Assembly (NCBI RefSeq): GCF_900105515.1
Contig: NZ_FNSY01000001.1
Coordinates: 3,782,001 to 3,846,000, forward strand
Direction: 5' to 3'
DNA length: 64,000 nucleotides
Origin: Streptomyces sp. 2131.1
Lineage (GTDB): Bacteria; Actinomycetota; Actinomycetes; Streptomycetales; Streptomycetaceae
Shown: in pieces, positions 15,791-24,644 of the stretch
How the letters are laid out: the number at the start of each line of letters is the position of its first letter
Position numbering within the stretch: position 1 is the first letter of the stretch
Notes under the pieces: model-generated
What the model was told of the DNA's origin: nothing
Database searches by the model: none
What the model saw: the letters and a program-made list of their open reading frames with translations, nothing else
Program-made: the position numbers and the translations under genes

Positions 15791-16732
15791 TCAGGCGTCC
15801 CGGGGCGTCAGGGTGAGCAGCGTCGCCTCCGGGGGGCAGGCGATGCGGACCGGGGCGTAGCGGCTCGTGCCGCAGCCGGCCGAGACGTGGAGGTAGGAGC
15901 GGTTGCCGCCCGAGGTGTGGGTGGAGAGGCCCTTCACGCGGTCCGTGTCCAGGTCGCAGTTGGTGACCAGGGCGCCGTAGAAGGGGATGCAGACCTGGCC
16001 GCCGTGGGTGTGACCGGCGAGGACCAGGGGGTAACCGTCCGTCGTGAACGCGTCGAGGGAGCGCAGGTACGGGGCGTGGACCACGCCGATCGAGAGGTCG
16101 GCGCCCGTCTCGGGGCCCCCGGCGACCTCGGCGTAGCGGTCACGCTTGATGTGCGGGTCGTCCAGGCCGGTGAAGGCCAGCTCCAGACCGTCCAGCTTGA
16201 GGCGGCCGCGGGTGTTGGACAGGTTGAGCCAGCCCGCCTCGTCGAAGCCGTCGCGCATCGGCTCCCACGGGTTGTGGACGGCGCCGGTCGCCGGGGCGTT
16301 GCCGTTGAGGCCGTGCTTGCCCGACGCCTTCTCGAAGAGGTAGCGGACCGGGTTGCGGAGCTTGGGCCCGTAGTAGTCGTTGGAGCCGAACACGTACACG
16401 CCCGGGAACTCCATCAGCGGGCCGAGCGCGTCGAGCAGCTCCGGCACCGCCTCGGGGTCGGAGAGGTTGTCCCCTGTGTTCACGACGAAGTCGGGGCGCA
16501 GGCCGGCCAGCGACTGGAGCCAGGCCCGCTTCTTGCGCTGTCCGCTGACCATGTGCACGTCCGAGATCTGCAGCACCCGCAACGGGCGTGCCCCTCGCGG
16601 GAGCACCGGGACCGTGACCCTGCGCAGGCGGAACGAGCGGACCTCGAAGCCTGCCGCGTAGGCGAGACCGGCGGCGCCGGCCGCGGCGGTGACCGCCGTG
16701 ATTTTCAGGGGTACTCCGTAGCGTGCGCGCAT
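15791..16732 (-). CDS. Metallophosphoesterase with N-terminal membrane anchor
   Basis: 313 residues. After one hydrophobic N-terminal segment (PLKITAVTAAAGAAGLAYAAGF) come the calcineurin-type metal motifs: ISDVHMV (DxH), FVVNTGDNLSD (GDxx), FGSNDYYGP (GNxD variant, GSND), VVHAPYL and LAGHTHGGQVCIP (GHxH). It probably hydrolyses phosphodiesters or phosphomonoesters at the membrane (YkuE/YaeI-like). The ATG at 16732 (MRARYGVPL) is chosen; the frame stays open far upstream only because it mirrors the opposite yqeY gene. It is divergent from yqeY with about 80 bp between the starts. Confidence 0.9.
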   Translation of the reverse strand: MRARYGVPLKITAVTAAAGAAGLAYAAGFEVRSFRLRRVTVPVLPRGARPLRVLQISDVHMVSGQRKKRAWLQSLAGLRPDFVVNTGDNLSDPEAVPELLDALGPLMEFPGVYVFGSNDYYGPKLRNPVRYLFEKASGKHGLNGNAPATGAVHNPWEPMRDGFDEAGWLNLSNTRGRLKLDGLELAFTGLDDPHIKRDRYAEVAGGPETGADLSIGVVHAPYLRSLDAFTTDGYPLVLAGHTHGGQVCIPFYGALVTNCDLDTDRVKGLSTHTSGGNRSYLHVSAGCGTSRYAPVRIACPPEATLLTLTPRDA

Positions 16733-16811
16733 GCGCCCATCGTCGCAGACGGCGTGCGCCCACAGGAAAACAGGCGGGCGCCGAGCGCCCCGCACCTGCC
16801 ACAATCTCCTC

Positions 16812-17276
16812 ATGACCACGCTCAAGTCCAAGCTCAAGGAAGACCTCACCACGGCCATGAAGGCGCGTGACGAGCTGACCTCGTCCACGCTCCGGCTGAC
16901 CCTCACCGCGATCACCAAGGAGGAGGTCGGCGGCACCACCGCCCGCGAACTCTCCGACGACGAGGTGCAGAAGGTGATCGCCAAGGAGGCGAAGAAGCGC
17001 CGCGAGGCCGCCGACGCCTTCGCCAAGGGCGGCCGGACCGAGCAGGCGGAGCGGGAGAAGAAGGAGGGCGAGATCCTCGACGCGTACCTCCCGCAGCAGC
17101 TGAGCGACGAGGAGCTGACCGCGATCGTGGCCTCCGCCGTCGACGAGGCGAAGGCCGCCGGGGCCGAGGGGCCGCGCGCGATGGGCGCCGTCATGAAGAT
17201 CGTCAGCCCGAAGGTCGCGGGGCGCGCCGAGGGCGGCCGGGTGGCCGCCGCGGTGAAGAAGCTCCTCGCGGGCTGA
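16812..17276 (+). CDS. GatB/YqeY domain protein
   Basis: 154 residues beginning MTTLKSKLKEDLTTAMKARDELTSSTLRLTLTAI and containing ILDAYLPQQLSDEEL and GAVMKIVSPKVAGRAEGGRVAAAVKKLL, the full YqeY family pattern. The fold is related to the tail domain of the GatB amidotransferase, which grips tRNA, but the cellular role of free YqeY is not established. The ATG at 16812 follows a CTCCTC-rich stretch without a clear Shine-Dalgarno. It ends at a bidirectional hairpin before the penicillin-binding protein gene. Confidence 0.93.
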   Translation: MTTLKSKLKEDLTTAMKARDELTSSTLRLTLTAITKEEVGGTTARELSDDEVQKVIAKEAKKRREAADAFAKGGRTEQAEREKKEGEILDAYLPQQLSDEELTAIVASAVDEAKAAGAEGPRAMGAVMKIVSPKVAGRAEGGRVAAAVKKLLAG

Positions 17277-17304
17277 GCGGAGCGGGGCCGCGCCACGTAC
17301 ACAC

Positions 17305-17346
17305 GAGGGCGGGGCGCCCCCGATCACTCGGGAGCGCCCCGCCCTC
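17305..17346. terminator. Bidirectional terminator between yqeY and the PBP gene
   Basis: GAGGGCGGGGCGC pairs with GCGCCCCGCCCTC, and the inner CCCGA/TCGGG extends the stem around a TCAC loop. It lies between two convergent genes. Confidence 0.85.
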
Positions 17347-17363
17347 GCACGTGCGACGACCGC

Positions 17364-19601
17364 TCAGGGGCCGTTCGTGCCGCCGTTCTGACCGCGGCCG
17401 TGGCCGTTGTTCCCGCCGAGGATGTCCGGCGGGATGCTGATGCCGGGGAACGGGTTGTCGTCGCCGCCGGGCTTCTCGTCGTCGCCCGGCTTCTTCTTGT
17501 CCCCGCCCTTGTCCTTGTCCTCCTTGGGCTTCGCCCGCGGTACGTCGACCGCGTTGAAGGAAGGGGTCTCGGACGAGCTGAGGGCGCCGGTCATCGCCGT
17601 CCTCCAGATCGGACCGGGCAGACAGCCACCGCAGACCTTGTCGTAGTACTGGCCGCCGATGATGATGTCGATCATCTTGTTCTGGTGGGCGCCGTCGCTG
17701 CCGACCCATACCGCCGTGGACAGGTTCGGCGTGTAGCCGACGAACCAGGCGTTCTTGCGCTCGTCGGTGGTGCCGGTCTTGCCCGCGTTGTCACGGTCGC
17801 TGAGGCCGGCCTGCGTACCGGTGCCGTCCTCGACGACTCCCTTGAGCATCTGGTTTATGGTGTCGGCCGTGTGCTCGCTCATCGCGCGGTCGCACCGCGA
17901 CTTCGGTACGTCGATCGGCTTGCCGTTCGGCTTGGTGGCCGAGAGGAGCGCGACCGGCGTGCAGTACGTGCCGCGGTTGGCGAAGGTCGCGTACACCGAG
18001 GCCATGGCCAGGGGGGTCGACTCCTGCCCGCCCAGCGTGGTGTTGGCGACCTCCCACAGCGGCTTGTTGTCGCCGCGTTCGTAACCGACCTTCTTCGCCA
18101 TCGCGAGCGTCTCGCAGAGGCCGGTCTTCTGTTCCAGCTTCGCGAAGTAGGTGTTGATCGACTTGCCCAGCGCGCTGGTCATGTCGAACGTGCCCTTCTC
18201 CGACTCCGTCTCGTTCTGCACCGACCACGGCTTGTCGTCCGTGGGCGCGCCCGCACAGGTGCGGAAGGAGTCGGCCGGCAGGGAGATCTTGCGCGGGGTG
18301 TCGAAACTCTGCGCCGGGCTGATGCCCTTCTCCAGCGCCGCCGCCGCGGTGATCGGCTTGAACGTCGACCCGACCTGGAAGCCGGCGTAGCTGCCGCCCA
18401 TCGCGTGGTCGACGGAGAGGTTCAGCACGGTCTGGTGCTTGGAGGGGTCGAGACCGTACGGCCGGGACTGGGCCATCGCCAGGATCCGCCCGGTGCCGGG
18501 CTGGACCTGGACGACCGCGTCCGCGACCTTGTCGTCCTTGTTGACCCGGGAGACCGCGGCCTCGTTGGACGCGGCCTGCGACCTCGGGTCCAGGGTCGTC
18601 TTGATGGTCAGACCGCCCGTCGCCCAGAGCTTGGCGCGCTCCTTCTCGGTCTTGCCGAAGGCCGGGTCGTTCTTGACGATCTTCGAGACGTAGTCGCAGA
18701 AGAAGCCGGCCCCGCTCACAGCGGTGATGCAGCCGTTCCGCGGCCGCTTGACCTTCAGCTTGATCGGGGTGTTCTTGGCCTTGTCCGCCTGGTCCTGCGA
18801 GATCTTGCCGATGTCCGCCATCCGCTGGAGCACGGTGTTGCGGCGCTTGGTCGCTTCCTCCGTGTCGTTGATGGGGTCGTAGCGGCTGGGCGACTGCACG
18901 ATGCCGGCCAGCAGCGCCGCCTCCTCCAGCTTCAGGTCCTTCGCCGACTTGGAGAAGTAGCGCTGCGACGCCGCCTCGACGCCGTACGCCTGCTGCCCGA
19001 AGAAGGTGATGTTGAGGTAGTTCTCCAGGATCTTCTTCTTGCCGAGCTCTTCCTCGACCTGGATCGCGTACTTCAGCTCCTGGACCTTGCGGCCCAGCGT
19101 CTGCTGGGTGGCCTCGGCGACCTTGGCCGGGTCGTCGCCCGCCTCCTCGACGAAGACGTTCTTCACGTACTGCTGGGTGAGGGTGGACGCGCCCTCCGCG
19201 GTGCCGCCCGCCTGAACGTTGCGGTTCATCGCGCGCAGGATGCCCTTGAGGTCGACCGCCCCGTGCTCGTAGAAGCGGGCGTCCTCGATCGCGACGATCG
19301 CGTTCTGCATGTACGGGGAGATGCTCGTCAGCGGCACCACCGTGCGGTCGCGCGAGTAGACCGTGGCGATCAGGCCGCCCTTGCTGTCCAGGATCTTGGT
19401 GCGCTGGCTCAGCGGCGGAGTCTTCAGGTTGGCCGGGATCTCGTCGAACCCGTCGACCGTCCCCTTGGCGGCGAGACCCAGTGCTCCGGCGGCCGGCAGC
19501 GCGATGCCCGCCAGGACCACTCCGGAAAGTGCGGCGACACCGAGGAACTTGGCGGCCTGCTGGGTCGTGGTGAGACCCCCGCCCGAGCGCTTCTTTGGCA
19601 T
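17364..19601 (-). CDS. Class A penicillin-binding protein (bifunctional transglycosylase/transpeptidase)
   Basis: 745 residues, membrane-anchored by a helix at about 18-40. The glycosyltransferase 51 domain has catalytic Glu106 in AIVAIEDARFYEHGAVD and GASTLTQQYVKN at 137-148. The transpeptidase domain has nucleophile Ser412 in GSTFKP, SIN at 481-483 and KTGTT at 608-612. It polymerises and cross-links peptidoglycan at the outer face of the membrane. The C-terminus (about 665-745) is a Lys/Asp/Gly/Pro-rich tail that may contact the wall. The ATG at 19601 opens with a basic cytoplasmic stretch. It is divergent from wblA across a 519-bp regulatory region. Confidence 0.96.
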   Translation of the reverse strand: MPKKRSGGGLTTTQQAAKFLGVAALSGVVLAGIALPAAGALGLAAKGTVDGFDEIPANLKTPPLSQRTKILDSKGGLIATVYSRDRTVVPLTSISPYMQNAIVAIEDARFYEHGAVDLKGILRAMNRNVQAGGTAEGASTLTQQYVKNVFVEEAGDDPAKVAEATQQTLGRKVQELKYAIQVEEELGKKKILENYLNITFFGQQAYGVEAASQRYFSKSAKDLKLEEAALLAGIVQSPSRYDPINDTEEATKRRNTVLQRMADIGKISQDQADKAKNTPIKLKVKRPRNGCITAVSGAGFFCDYVSKIVKNDPAFGKTEKERAKLWATGGLTIKTTLDPRSQAASNEAAVSRVNKDDKVADAVVQVQPGTGRILAMAQSRPYGLDPSKHQTVLNLSVDHAMGGSYAGFQVGSTFKPITAAAALEKGISPAQSFDTPRKISLPADSFRTCAGAPTDDKPWSVQNETESEKGTFDMTSALGKSINTYFAKLEQKTGLCETLAMAKKVGYERGDNKPLWEVANTTLGGQESTPLAMASVYATFANRGTYCTPVALLSATKPNGKPIDVPKSRCDRAMSEHTADTINQMLKGVVEDGTGTQAGLSDRDNAGKTGTTDERKNAWFVGYTPNLSTAVWVGSDGAHQNKMIDIIIGGQYYDKVCGGCLPGPIWRTAMTGALSSSETPSFNAVDVPRAKPKEDKDKGGDKKKPGDDEKPGGDDNPFPGISIPPDILGGNNGHGRGQNGGTNGP

Positions 19602-20120
19602 GGGGGCAGCCTAATCCGTAGATATGAGCGTTCCGTAGGACCGGGTGGCCCTCGGAGCGTTCCCGTACCGGACCGTGACATTCAGCGGCGGCGTGTACGC
19701 CCCGCTTCGGCGGCCGGACCTGGTGCCATGGCAGCGCGGGGCGGCTGCGTTCCCATTCGCCGGACACAGGGACATGCCTTGGCCTAAGCTGCTCTCAACT
19801 GTCACAGCAGTCCGGTTCCGTATCAACCCCCGTGCACGATCCGGCCAACCGCGCGGCGCTCCCGAAATCGCCCCGTGTGTCACCGGACGTCCGTTGTGGT
19901 TCTGGTGGACTGTCCCGATTCTGGCGGGATAGTCCCGCATGTCCCCACCTCACTCCCCTGGGTGATCTGCCGCATACGCATAGTCCGTTCGGGCCATTCA
20001 AGATTGGGCCCGAAGGGGGTGTTGTGCTGTCGCCACCTTCCGTAACGTCCTCAACTGGCAGCGGTGAATATGCCGCTGCCGCCGTGGGGGAGCCTCGATT
20101 CGGGAGAGGACGGCGCCGGG
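19602..20120. promoter_or_regulatory. Divergent regulatory region between the PBP gene and wblA
   Basis: 519 bp without a supported gene. Its length is consistent with the complex developmental control known for wblA in Streptomyces. The part at 19,980-20,060 (CATACGCATAGTCCGTTCGG...TTCAAGATTGGGCCCGAA) contains an imperfect TCGGGCC...GGGCCCGA inverted repeat. I cannot assign binding sites to named regulators. Confidence 0.5.
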
Positions 20121-20471
20121 ATGGGCTGGGTAACCGACTGGAGTGCGCAGGCAGCCTGCCGCACTACCGATCCGGATGAACTGTTCGTACAAGGGGCAGC
20201 GCAGAACAGGGCCAAGGCGGTGTGCACCGGATGCCCGGTGCGGACCGAGTGCCTGGCCGACGCGCTGGACAACCGCGTCGAATTCGGCGTGTGGGGCGGG
20301 ATGACCGAGCGGGAGCGCCGCGCGCTGCTGCGCAGACGGCCGACGGTGACGTCCTGGCGACGCCTGCTGGAGACCGCCCGCAGCGAGTACGAGCGGTCCT
20401 CGGGCATCCTGCCCGTGGCGATCGGGCTGGAGGACGACGAGCTGCACGAGACGTTCGCCGCCGTGGGTTAG
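20121..20471 (+). CDS. wblA: WblA, WhiB-like iron-sulfur regulator
   Basis: 116 residues. The four cluster-binding cysteines are Cys13, Cys35, Cys38 and Cys44 (AACRT; VCTGCPVRTEC), followed by the GVWGGM turn (56-61) and a basic DNA-binding stretch (RERRALLRRRP). In Streptomyces WblA is a pleiotropic regulator that promotes sporulation and represses antibiotic production; identity is inferred from sequence, the 116-residue length and its position beside the PBP and ArsA genes. The start MGWVTDWSAQ is chosen; an in-frame ATG at 20070 would add 17 residues. Confidence 0.93.
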   Translation: MGWVTDWSAQAACRTTDPDELFVQGAAQNRAKAVCTGCPVRTECLADALDNRVEFGVWGGMTERERRALLRRRPTVTSWRRLLETARSEYERSSGILPVAIGLEDDELHETFAAVG

Positions 20472-20510
20472 CCCGGCGGCGCGTACGTACGGCTTACGGG
20501 GTACGAGGGG

Positions 20511-21893
20511 CTAGACAGCTCCGGCCGGTGCGGAACCGGTCGCGAGCCGGTCCCCGACGGCGCGCAGGCCCGAGAGGTCATGGACGTCTCCGGGCAGCGC
20601 GGCCACGGCGGTCACGGGCACCTCGGGATGCAGCGCCGTGAAGCTGTCGCGGGTGTCCTGCTCGCGCGCGACCATCTGCATCCGCTCGGCATGCAGACGG
20701 AGCAGGCCGGCGGTCAGCTCTTCGGTTGTGACGGGCCGGCGGTCCGCCTCGGCCTCGGAAGGGGCGGGTGCGTGCCCGGCCGCGGGGGAGTCGGCGGGCT
20801 CACGAAGTCCAGCCTTCCCGGCCGCCTGATCCACAATGCCGTCGTTCTCAAGATTTTCTGCTCCGAGGCTTTCCGCGGCGGCCAGGGCCTGTTCGGCGGA
20901 GAGCCGGGCGGCCTCACTGCCGTGGACCCGGTTGAGCACCAGCCCGGCCAGGGGCATGTCCTCGGCGGCCAAACGTTCCACGAAGTACGCCGCTTCGCGC
21001 AGCGCGTCCCGCTCCGGCGTCGCGACGACGAGGAACGCCGTGCCGGGCGCCTGAAGGAGTTTGTACGTGGCGTCGGCCCGGGTACGGAACCCGCCGAACA
21101 TGGTGTCCATCGCGGCGACGAAGGTCTGTACGTCCCGCAGGAACTGGCCGCCGAGCAGCTTGCCCAGCGTCCCCGTCATCATCGACATGCCCACGTTGAG
21201 GAACTTCATCCCCGCGCGGCCGCCCATCTTCGCCGGGGCCATCAGCAGCTTGATGAACCTCCCGTCGAGGAACGAGCCCAACCGCTTCGGTGCGTCCAGG
21301 AAGTCCAGCGCGGACCGCGACGGCGGGGTGTCGACGACGATCAGGTCCCATTCCTCGCGCGCCCGGAGCTGGCCGAGCTTCTCCATCGCCATGTACTCCT
21401 GCGTGCCCGCGAATCCGGCCGACAGGGACTGGTAGAACGGGTTCTCCAGAATCGCGCGGGCCCGCTCGGCGTCGGCGTGCGCCTCGACGATCTCGTCGAA
21501 GGTCCGCTTCATGTCGAGCATCATGGCGTGCAGCTCACCGGCGCCCTCGCCCTCGATGCCCTTCACCCGGCGCGGGACGTTGTCCAGCGAGTCGATGCCC
21601 ATGGACTGGGCGAGCCTGCGGGCCGGGTCGATGGTGAGGACGACGACCTTGCGCCCGCGCTCCGCGGCCCGCACCCCGAGCGCCGCCGCGGTCGTCGTCT
21701 TGCCGACGCCACCGGAGCCGCAGCAGACGATGATCCGGATGTCCGGGTCGTCGATCAGGGCGTCGGTGTCCAGGGCGGGCACGGCCTCCGTACGCGTACC
21801 GCCGTCCGCCCGCGCCTTCGTGCGCGTACCGCCGTCCGCCCCCGCCCCCGTAGGCGTACCGCCGTCCGCCCCCGCCTTCGTGCGCGCTGTCAT
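20511..21893 (-). CDS. ArsA-like (Get3-type) ATPase with a repeated N-terminal tail
   Basis: 460 residues. The P-loop is CCGSGGVGKTTTAAALG (about residues 57-73), followed by switch-type motifs VVVLTIDPARRLAQSMG and DLIVVDTPPSRSALDFLDAP. These are features of the ArsA/Get3 family, but no arsenite-binding cysteines are evident. The N-terminus is made of near-perfect repeats AGADGGTPTG / AGADGGTRTK / ARADGGTRTE, encoded by imperfect roughly 30-bp DNA repeats. The start overlaps the stop of the upstream ATPase gene (ATGA), so two paralogous ATPases are co-translated, probably as a heteromer. A role in protein targeting or ion transport is only inference. Confidence 0.88.
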   Translation of the reverse strand: MTARTKAGADGGTPTGAGADGGTRTKARADGGTRTEAVPALDTDALIDDPDIRIIVCCGSGGVGKTTTAAALGVRAAERGRKVVVLTIDPARRLAQSMGIDSLDNVPRRVKGIEGEGAGELHAMMLDMKRTFDEIVEAHADAERARAILENPFYQSLSAGFAGTQEYMAMEKLGQLRAREEWDLIVVDTPPSRSALDFLDAPKRLGSFLDGRFIKLLMAPAKMGGRAGMKFLNVGMSMMTGTLGKLLGGQFLRDVQTFVAAMDTMFGGFRTRADATYKLLQAPGTAFLVVATPERDALREAAYFVERLAAEDMPLAGLVLNRVHGSEAARLSAEQALAAAESLGAENLENDGIVDQAAGKAGLREPADSPAAGHAPAPSEAEADRRPVTTEELTAGLLRLHAERMQMVAREQDTRDSFTALHPEVPVTAVAALPGDVHDLSGLRAVGDRLATGSAPAGAV

Positions 21894-22879
21894 GAACCCG
21901 CCCCTCGTCCGGACTCCCCTTGACCCGCGCCCTGTTCGCGGAGTGCCGCCGCCAGCTCGTCGAGCCCGGCCCGGTCCACCCCCTCGCCGAGCAGCGGAAG
22001 CTCGTACCCCGGCAGGCCCAGGCCGGCCAGGACGGTCCGCTGCTCGCGCTCCAGGGCGACCCGCTGGGCGTGTTCGGCGGCCTGCTCGACGAGGGGGCGC
22101 ACGAGTGCCGCCGAGCCGGTCACGCCCGCCCGCGTCAGCGTCTTGGCGATCTCCTTGCGCCGGCCACCCGAGGCGGTGCGCAGCGCGTCCCCGTCCAGCA
22201 GCTGCGGGCGCACCATGTTCACGATGACCCGGCCCACCGGCAGTTCGGCGGCGCGCAGCTCGGCGATGCCGTCCGCGGTCTCCTGGACCGGCATCTCCTC
22301 CAGCAGCGTCACCAGGTGCACCGCGGTCTCCGGTGACTTCAGCACCCGCATCACGGCCTGCGCCTGATTGTGTATCGGGCCGATCCGGGCGAGCCCGGCC
22401 ACCTCGTCGTTCACGTTGAGGAAGCGCGTGATGCGGCCGGTCGGCGGGGCGTCCATGATCACGTAGTCGTAGACGAACCGGTTCTGCCGGTCCTTGCGGC
22501 GGACGGCCTCGCAGGCCTTGCCCGTCAGCAGGACGTCCCGCACGCCGGGCGCGATCGTCGTGGCGAAGTCGATCGCGCCGAGCTTCTTGAGCGCCCGGCC
22601 CGCGCCGCCGAGCTTGTAGAACATCTGGAGGTAGTCCAGAAGCGCCAGCTCCGCGTCGATCGCGAGCGCGTAGACCTCGCCGCCGCCCGGGGCGACGGCG
22701 ATCCTGCGCTCCTCGTAGGGGAGGGAATCCGCCCCGAAGAGCTGGGCGATGCCCTGTCTGCCCTCGACCTCCACGATGAGGGTGCGCCTGCCCTCGGTCG
22801 CGAGGGCGAGCGCGAGGGCGGCGGCGACCGTGGTCTTACCGGTACCGCCCTTGCCGCTGACGACCTGGAACCTGCTCAC
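21890..22879 (-). CDS. ArsA-like (Get3-type) ATPase
   Basis: 329 residues starting MSRFQVVSGKGGTGKTTVAAALALALA with the deviant Walker A KGGTGKTT, then LIVEVEGRQGIAQLFG and YDYVIMDAPPTGRITRFLNV (switch II/Walker B region). It is the first gene of the two-ATPase operon and is coupled to the second by a 4-nt overlap. The short leader (about 80 bp) is shared with the divergent DUF4177 gene. Family membership is clear; the substrate is unknown. Confidence 0.9.
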   Translation of the reverse strand: MSRFQVVSGKGGTGKTTVAAALALALATEGRRTLIVEVEGRQGIAQLFGADSLPYEERRIAVAPGGGEVYALAIDAELALLDYLQMFYKLGGAGRALKKLGAIDFATTIAPGVRDVLLTGKACEAVRRKDRQNRFVYDYVIMDAPPTGRITRFLNVNDEVAGLARIGPIHNQAQAVMRVLKSPETAVHLVTLLEEMPVQETADGIAELRAAELPVGRVIVNMVRPQLLDGDALRTASGGRRKEIAKTLTRAGVTGSAALVRPLVEQAAEHAQRVALEREQRTVLAGLGLPGYELPLLGEGVDRAGLDELAAALREQGAGQGESGRGAGS

Positions 22880-22961
22880 GTATTCGAGCCTAACCAGTCA
22901 CACCGCAGGCTACGCACGAGGCTGCGCGTGCCCGGGATTCCGCAGGCATTACAGTCGGGCC

Positions 22962-23120
22962 ATGACCAAGTGGGAATACGCGACCGTGCCCCTTCTCGTG
23001 CACGCGACCAAGCAGATTCTGGACACCTGGGGCGAGGACGGCTGGGAGCTGGTCCAGGTCGTTCCCGGCCCGAACAACCCCGAGCAGCTCGTGGCGTACC
23101 TGAAGCGGGCGAAGCAGTAG
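22962..23120 (+). CDS. DUF4177 family small protein
   Basis: 52 residues: MTKWEYATVPLLVHATKQILDTWGEDGWELVQVV and a C-terminal YLKRAKQ. The WEYxxVPL...GxDGWELVQV pattern is that of DUF4177, small proteins of unknown function widespread in actinobacteria. It is shorter than the usual gene-calling cut-off but well conserved in shape. Its TAG stop shares one base with the GTG start of the RidA gene, so the two are translationally coupled. Confidence 0.9.
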   Translation: MTKWEYATVPLLVHATKQILDTWGEDGWELVQVVPGPNNPEQLVAYLKRAKQ

Positions 23121-23590
23121 TGGCGGGCGCCGTCGAGGCGAGACTCGCCGAGCTGGGCCTCCCGCTGCCGGCCTTCGTGCCGCCGCTGGCCTCGTACCAG
23201 CCGGCCGTGCAGTCCGGGGTGTACGTGTACACGTCCGGCCAGCTGCCCATGGTGGACGGCAAGCTCGCCGTGACCGGCAAGGTCGGCGCCGAGGTCACGG
23301 CCGACGAGGCCAAGGAGCTCGCGAAGACCTGCGCGCTGAACGCCCTGGCCGCCGTGAAGTCGGTCGTGGGCGACCTGGACCGGATCGCACGGGTCGTGAA
23401 GGTCGTCGGCTTCGTCGCGTCGGCCACCGACTTCACCGGCCAGCCCGGCGTGATCAACGGCGCGAGCGAGCTGCTGGGCGAGGTCCTGGGGGACAAGGGC
23501 GTGCACGCCCGCAGCGCCGTGGGCGTCGCCGTGCTGCCGCTGGACGCCCCGGTCGAGGTCGAGATCCAGGTCGAGCTGACCGGAGCCTGA
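23120..23590 (+). CDS. RidA/YjgF family protein
   Basis: 156 residues. The family features PPLASYQPAVQSGVYVYTSGQLPMVDGKL, the middle stretch LKS-like AAVKSVVGDLDRIARVVKVVGFVAS, and a C-terminal VHARSAVGVAVLPLDAPVEVEIQVEL with the conserved Arg that holds the substrate carboxylate are present. RidA proteins deaminate reactive enamine/imine intermediates. This longer, Ser/Gly-rich version belongs to the YjgF-like group whose exact substrate is unknown. GTG start directly at the preceding stop; a weak hairpin follows. Confidence 0.92.
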   Translation: MAGAVEARLAELGLPLPAFVPPLASYQPAVQSGVYVYTSGQLPMVDGKLAVTGKVGAEVTADEAKELAKTCALNALAAVKSVVGDLDRIARVVKVVGFVASATDFTGQPGVINGASELLGEVLGDKGVHARSAVGVAVLPLDAPVEVEIQVELTGA

Positions 23591-23609
23591 TCCGGCCCGC
23601 CCCACCCCC

Positions 23610-23644
23610 TGATCCCGTCCGGTCCCCGCGACCGGGCGGGATCA
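23610..23644. terminator. Hairpin after the RidA gene
   Basis: TGATCCCGTCCGGT pairs with ACCGGGCGGGATCA (14 bp, one G-T pair) around a 7-nt loop, 20 bp past the stop. Confidence 0.75.
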
Positions 23645-23714
23645 CGTGTGTACGGGGCATGTACGGGTCGGGGGAGCTCTCGAACATCGTCGCGGTTCCG
23701 GATAGCCTCCGGCC

Positions 23715-24644
23715 ATGTCCAATGGTCAGTGGTACCCCCCGGAATGGCCCGGCCGGATCAGGGCCCTCGCCGCAGGCGAGCTGACGGCCGCCGTGCCCCG
23801 GCGGGCCGCCACCGTGATGCTGCTCCGGGACGACGCCACCGGCACCGCGGGCGGGCCCGCCGTCCACATGCTGCGCCGGCGCACCTCGATGGCCTTCGCC
23901 GGAGGGGCGTACGCCTATCCGGGTGGCGGCGTCGACCCGCGCGACGACGACCGGCTCGTCGGCTGGGCGGGGCCCGCGCTGGAGACCTGGGCGCGCCGGC
24001 TGGGCGTGGGCACGCCGGCCGAGGCGCAGGCGGTCGTCTGCGCGGCCGTCCGCGAGACGTACGAGGAGGCGGGGGTCCTGCTCGCCGGGCCGACGCCGGA
24101 CACCGTCGTCACCGACACCACGGGTGAAGACTGGGAGGCCGATCGCGCGGCACTGGTCGCGCGGGAGCTGTCCTTCGCCGCGTTCCTCGACCGGCGCGGG
24201 CTGGTGCTGCGCTCGGACCTGCTCGGCGCGTGGGCACGCTGGATCACGCCCGAGTTCGAGCCGCGCCGCTACGACACGTGGTTCTTCGTCGCCGCGCTCC
24301 CCACGGGCCAGCGCACCCGGAACGCCTCGACGGAGGCCGACCGCACGGTGTGGATCACCCCGGGCGACGCGGCCGACGGATACGACCGGGGCGAGCTGCT
24401 GATGATGCCCCCGACCGTGGCGACGCTGCGGACGCTCCGGCCGTACGCCACCGCCGCGCGGGCGCTGGAGGCGGCCGCGGACCAGGACCTCACCCCCGTA
24501 CTCGCGCAGGCCCGTCTGGACGGTGACGAGCTGGTGCTGAGCTGGCCGGGGCACGAGGAGTTCACCAAGCACGTCCCCACGGCCGGCCCGGGCGGGACGC
24601 CCGGCGGGCGGAAGGCGAACGACAAGGAAGGCGGTGCGGCATGA
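23715..24644 (+). CDS. NUDIX hydrolase
   Basis: 309 residues, somewhat long for the fold. It begins with WYPPEWPGRIRALAAGELTAAVPRRAATVMLL. The substrate side has LRRRTSMAFAGGAYAYPGGGVDPRD, and the Nudix helix is AVRETYEEAGVLLAG (REUxEExGU). The helix is separated from the GG element by an insertion of about 30 residues, the arrangement of the NUDT19/RNA-binding-NUDIX group that cleaves CoA-type or other nucleoside-diphosphate-linked compounds. The stop overlaps the next gene's start (ATGA). Confidence 0.9.
   Translation: MSNGQWYPPEWPGRIRALAAGELTAAVPRRAATVMLLRDDATGTAGGPAVHMLRRRTSMAFAGGAYAYPGGGVDPRDDDRLVGWAGPALETWARRLGVGTPAEAQAVVCAAVRETYEEAGVLLAGPTPDTVVTDTTGEDWEADRAALVARELSFAAFLDRRGLVLRSDLLGAWARWITPEFEPRRYDTWFFVAALPTGQRTRNASTEADRTVWITPGDAADGYDRGELLMMPPTVATLRTLRPYATAARALEAAADQDLTPVLAQARLDGDELVLSWPGHEEFTKHVPTAGPGGTPGGRKANDKEGGAA

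Noticed and set aside
15791..17302. A 503-residue metallophosphoesterase
   Set aside because: The N-terminal 190 residues are the antisense of yqeY. The family start is at 16732.
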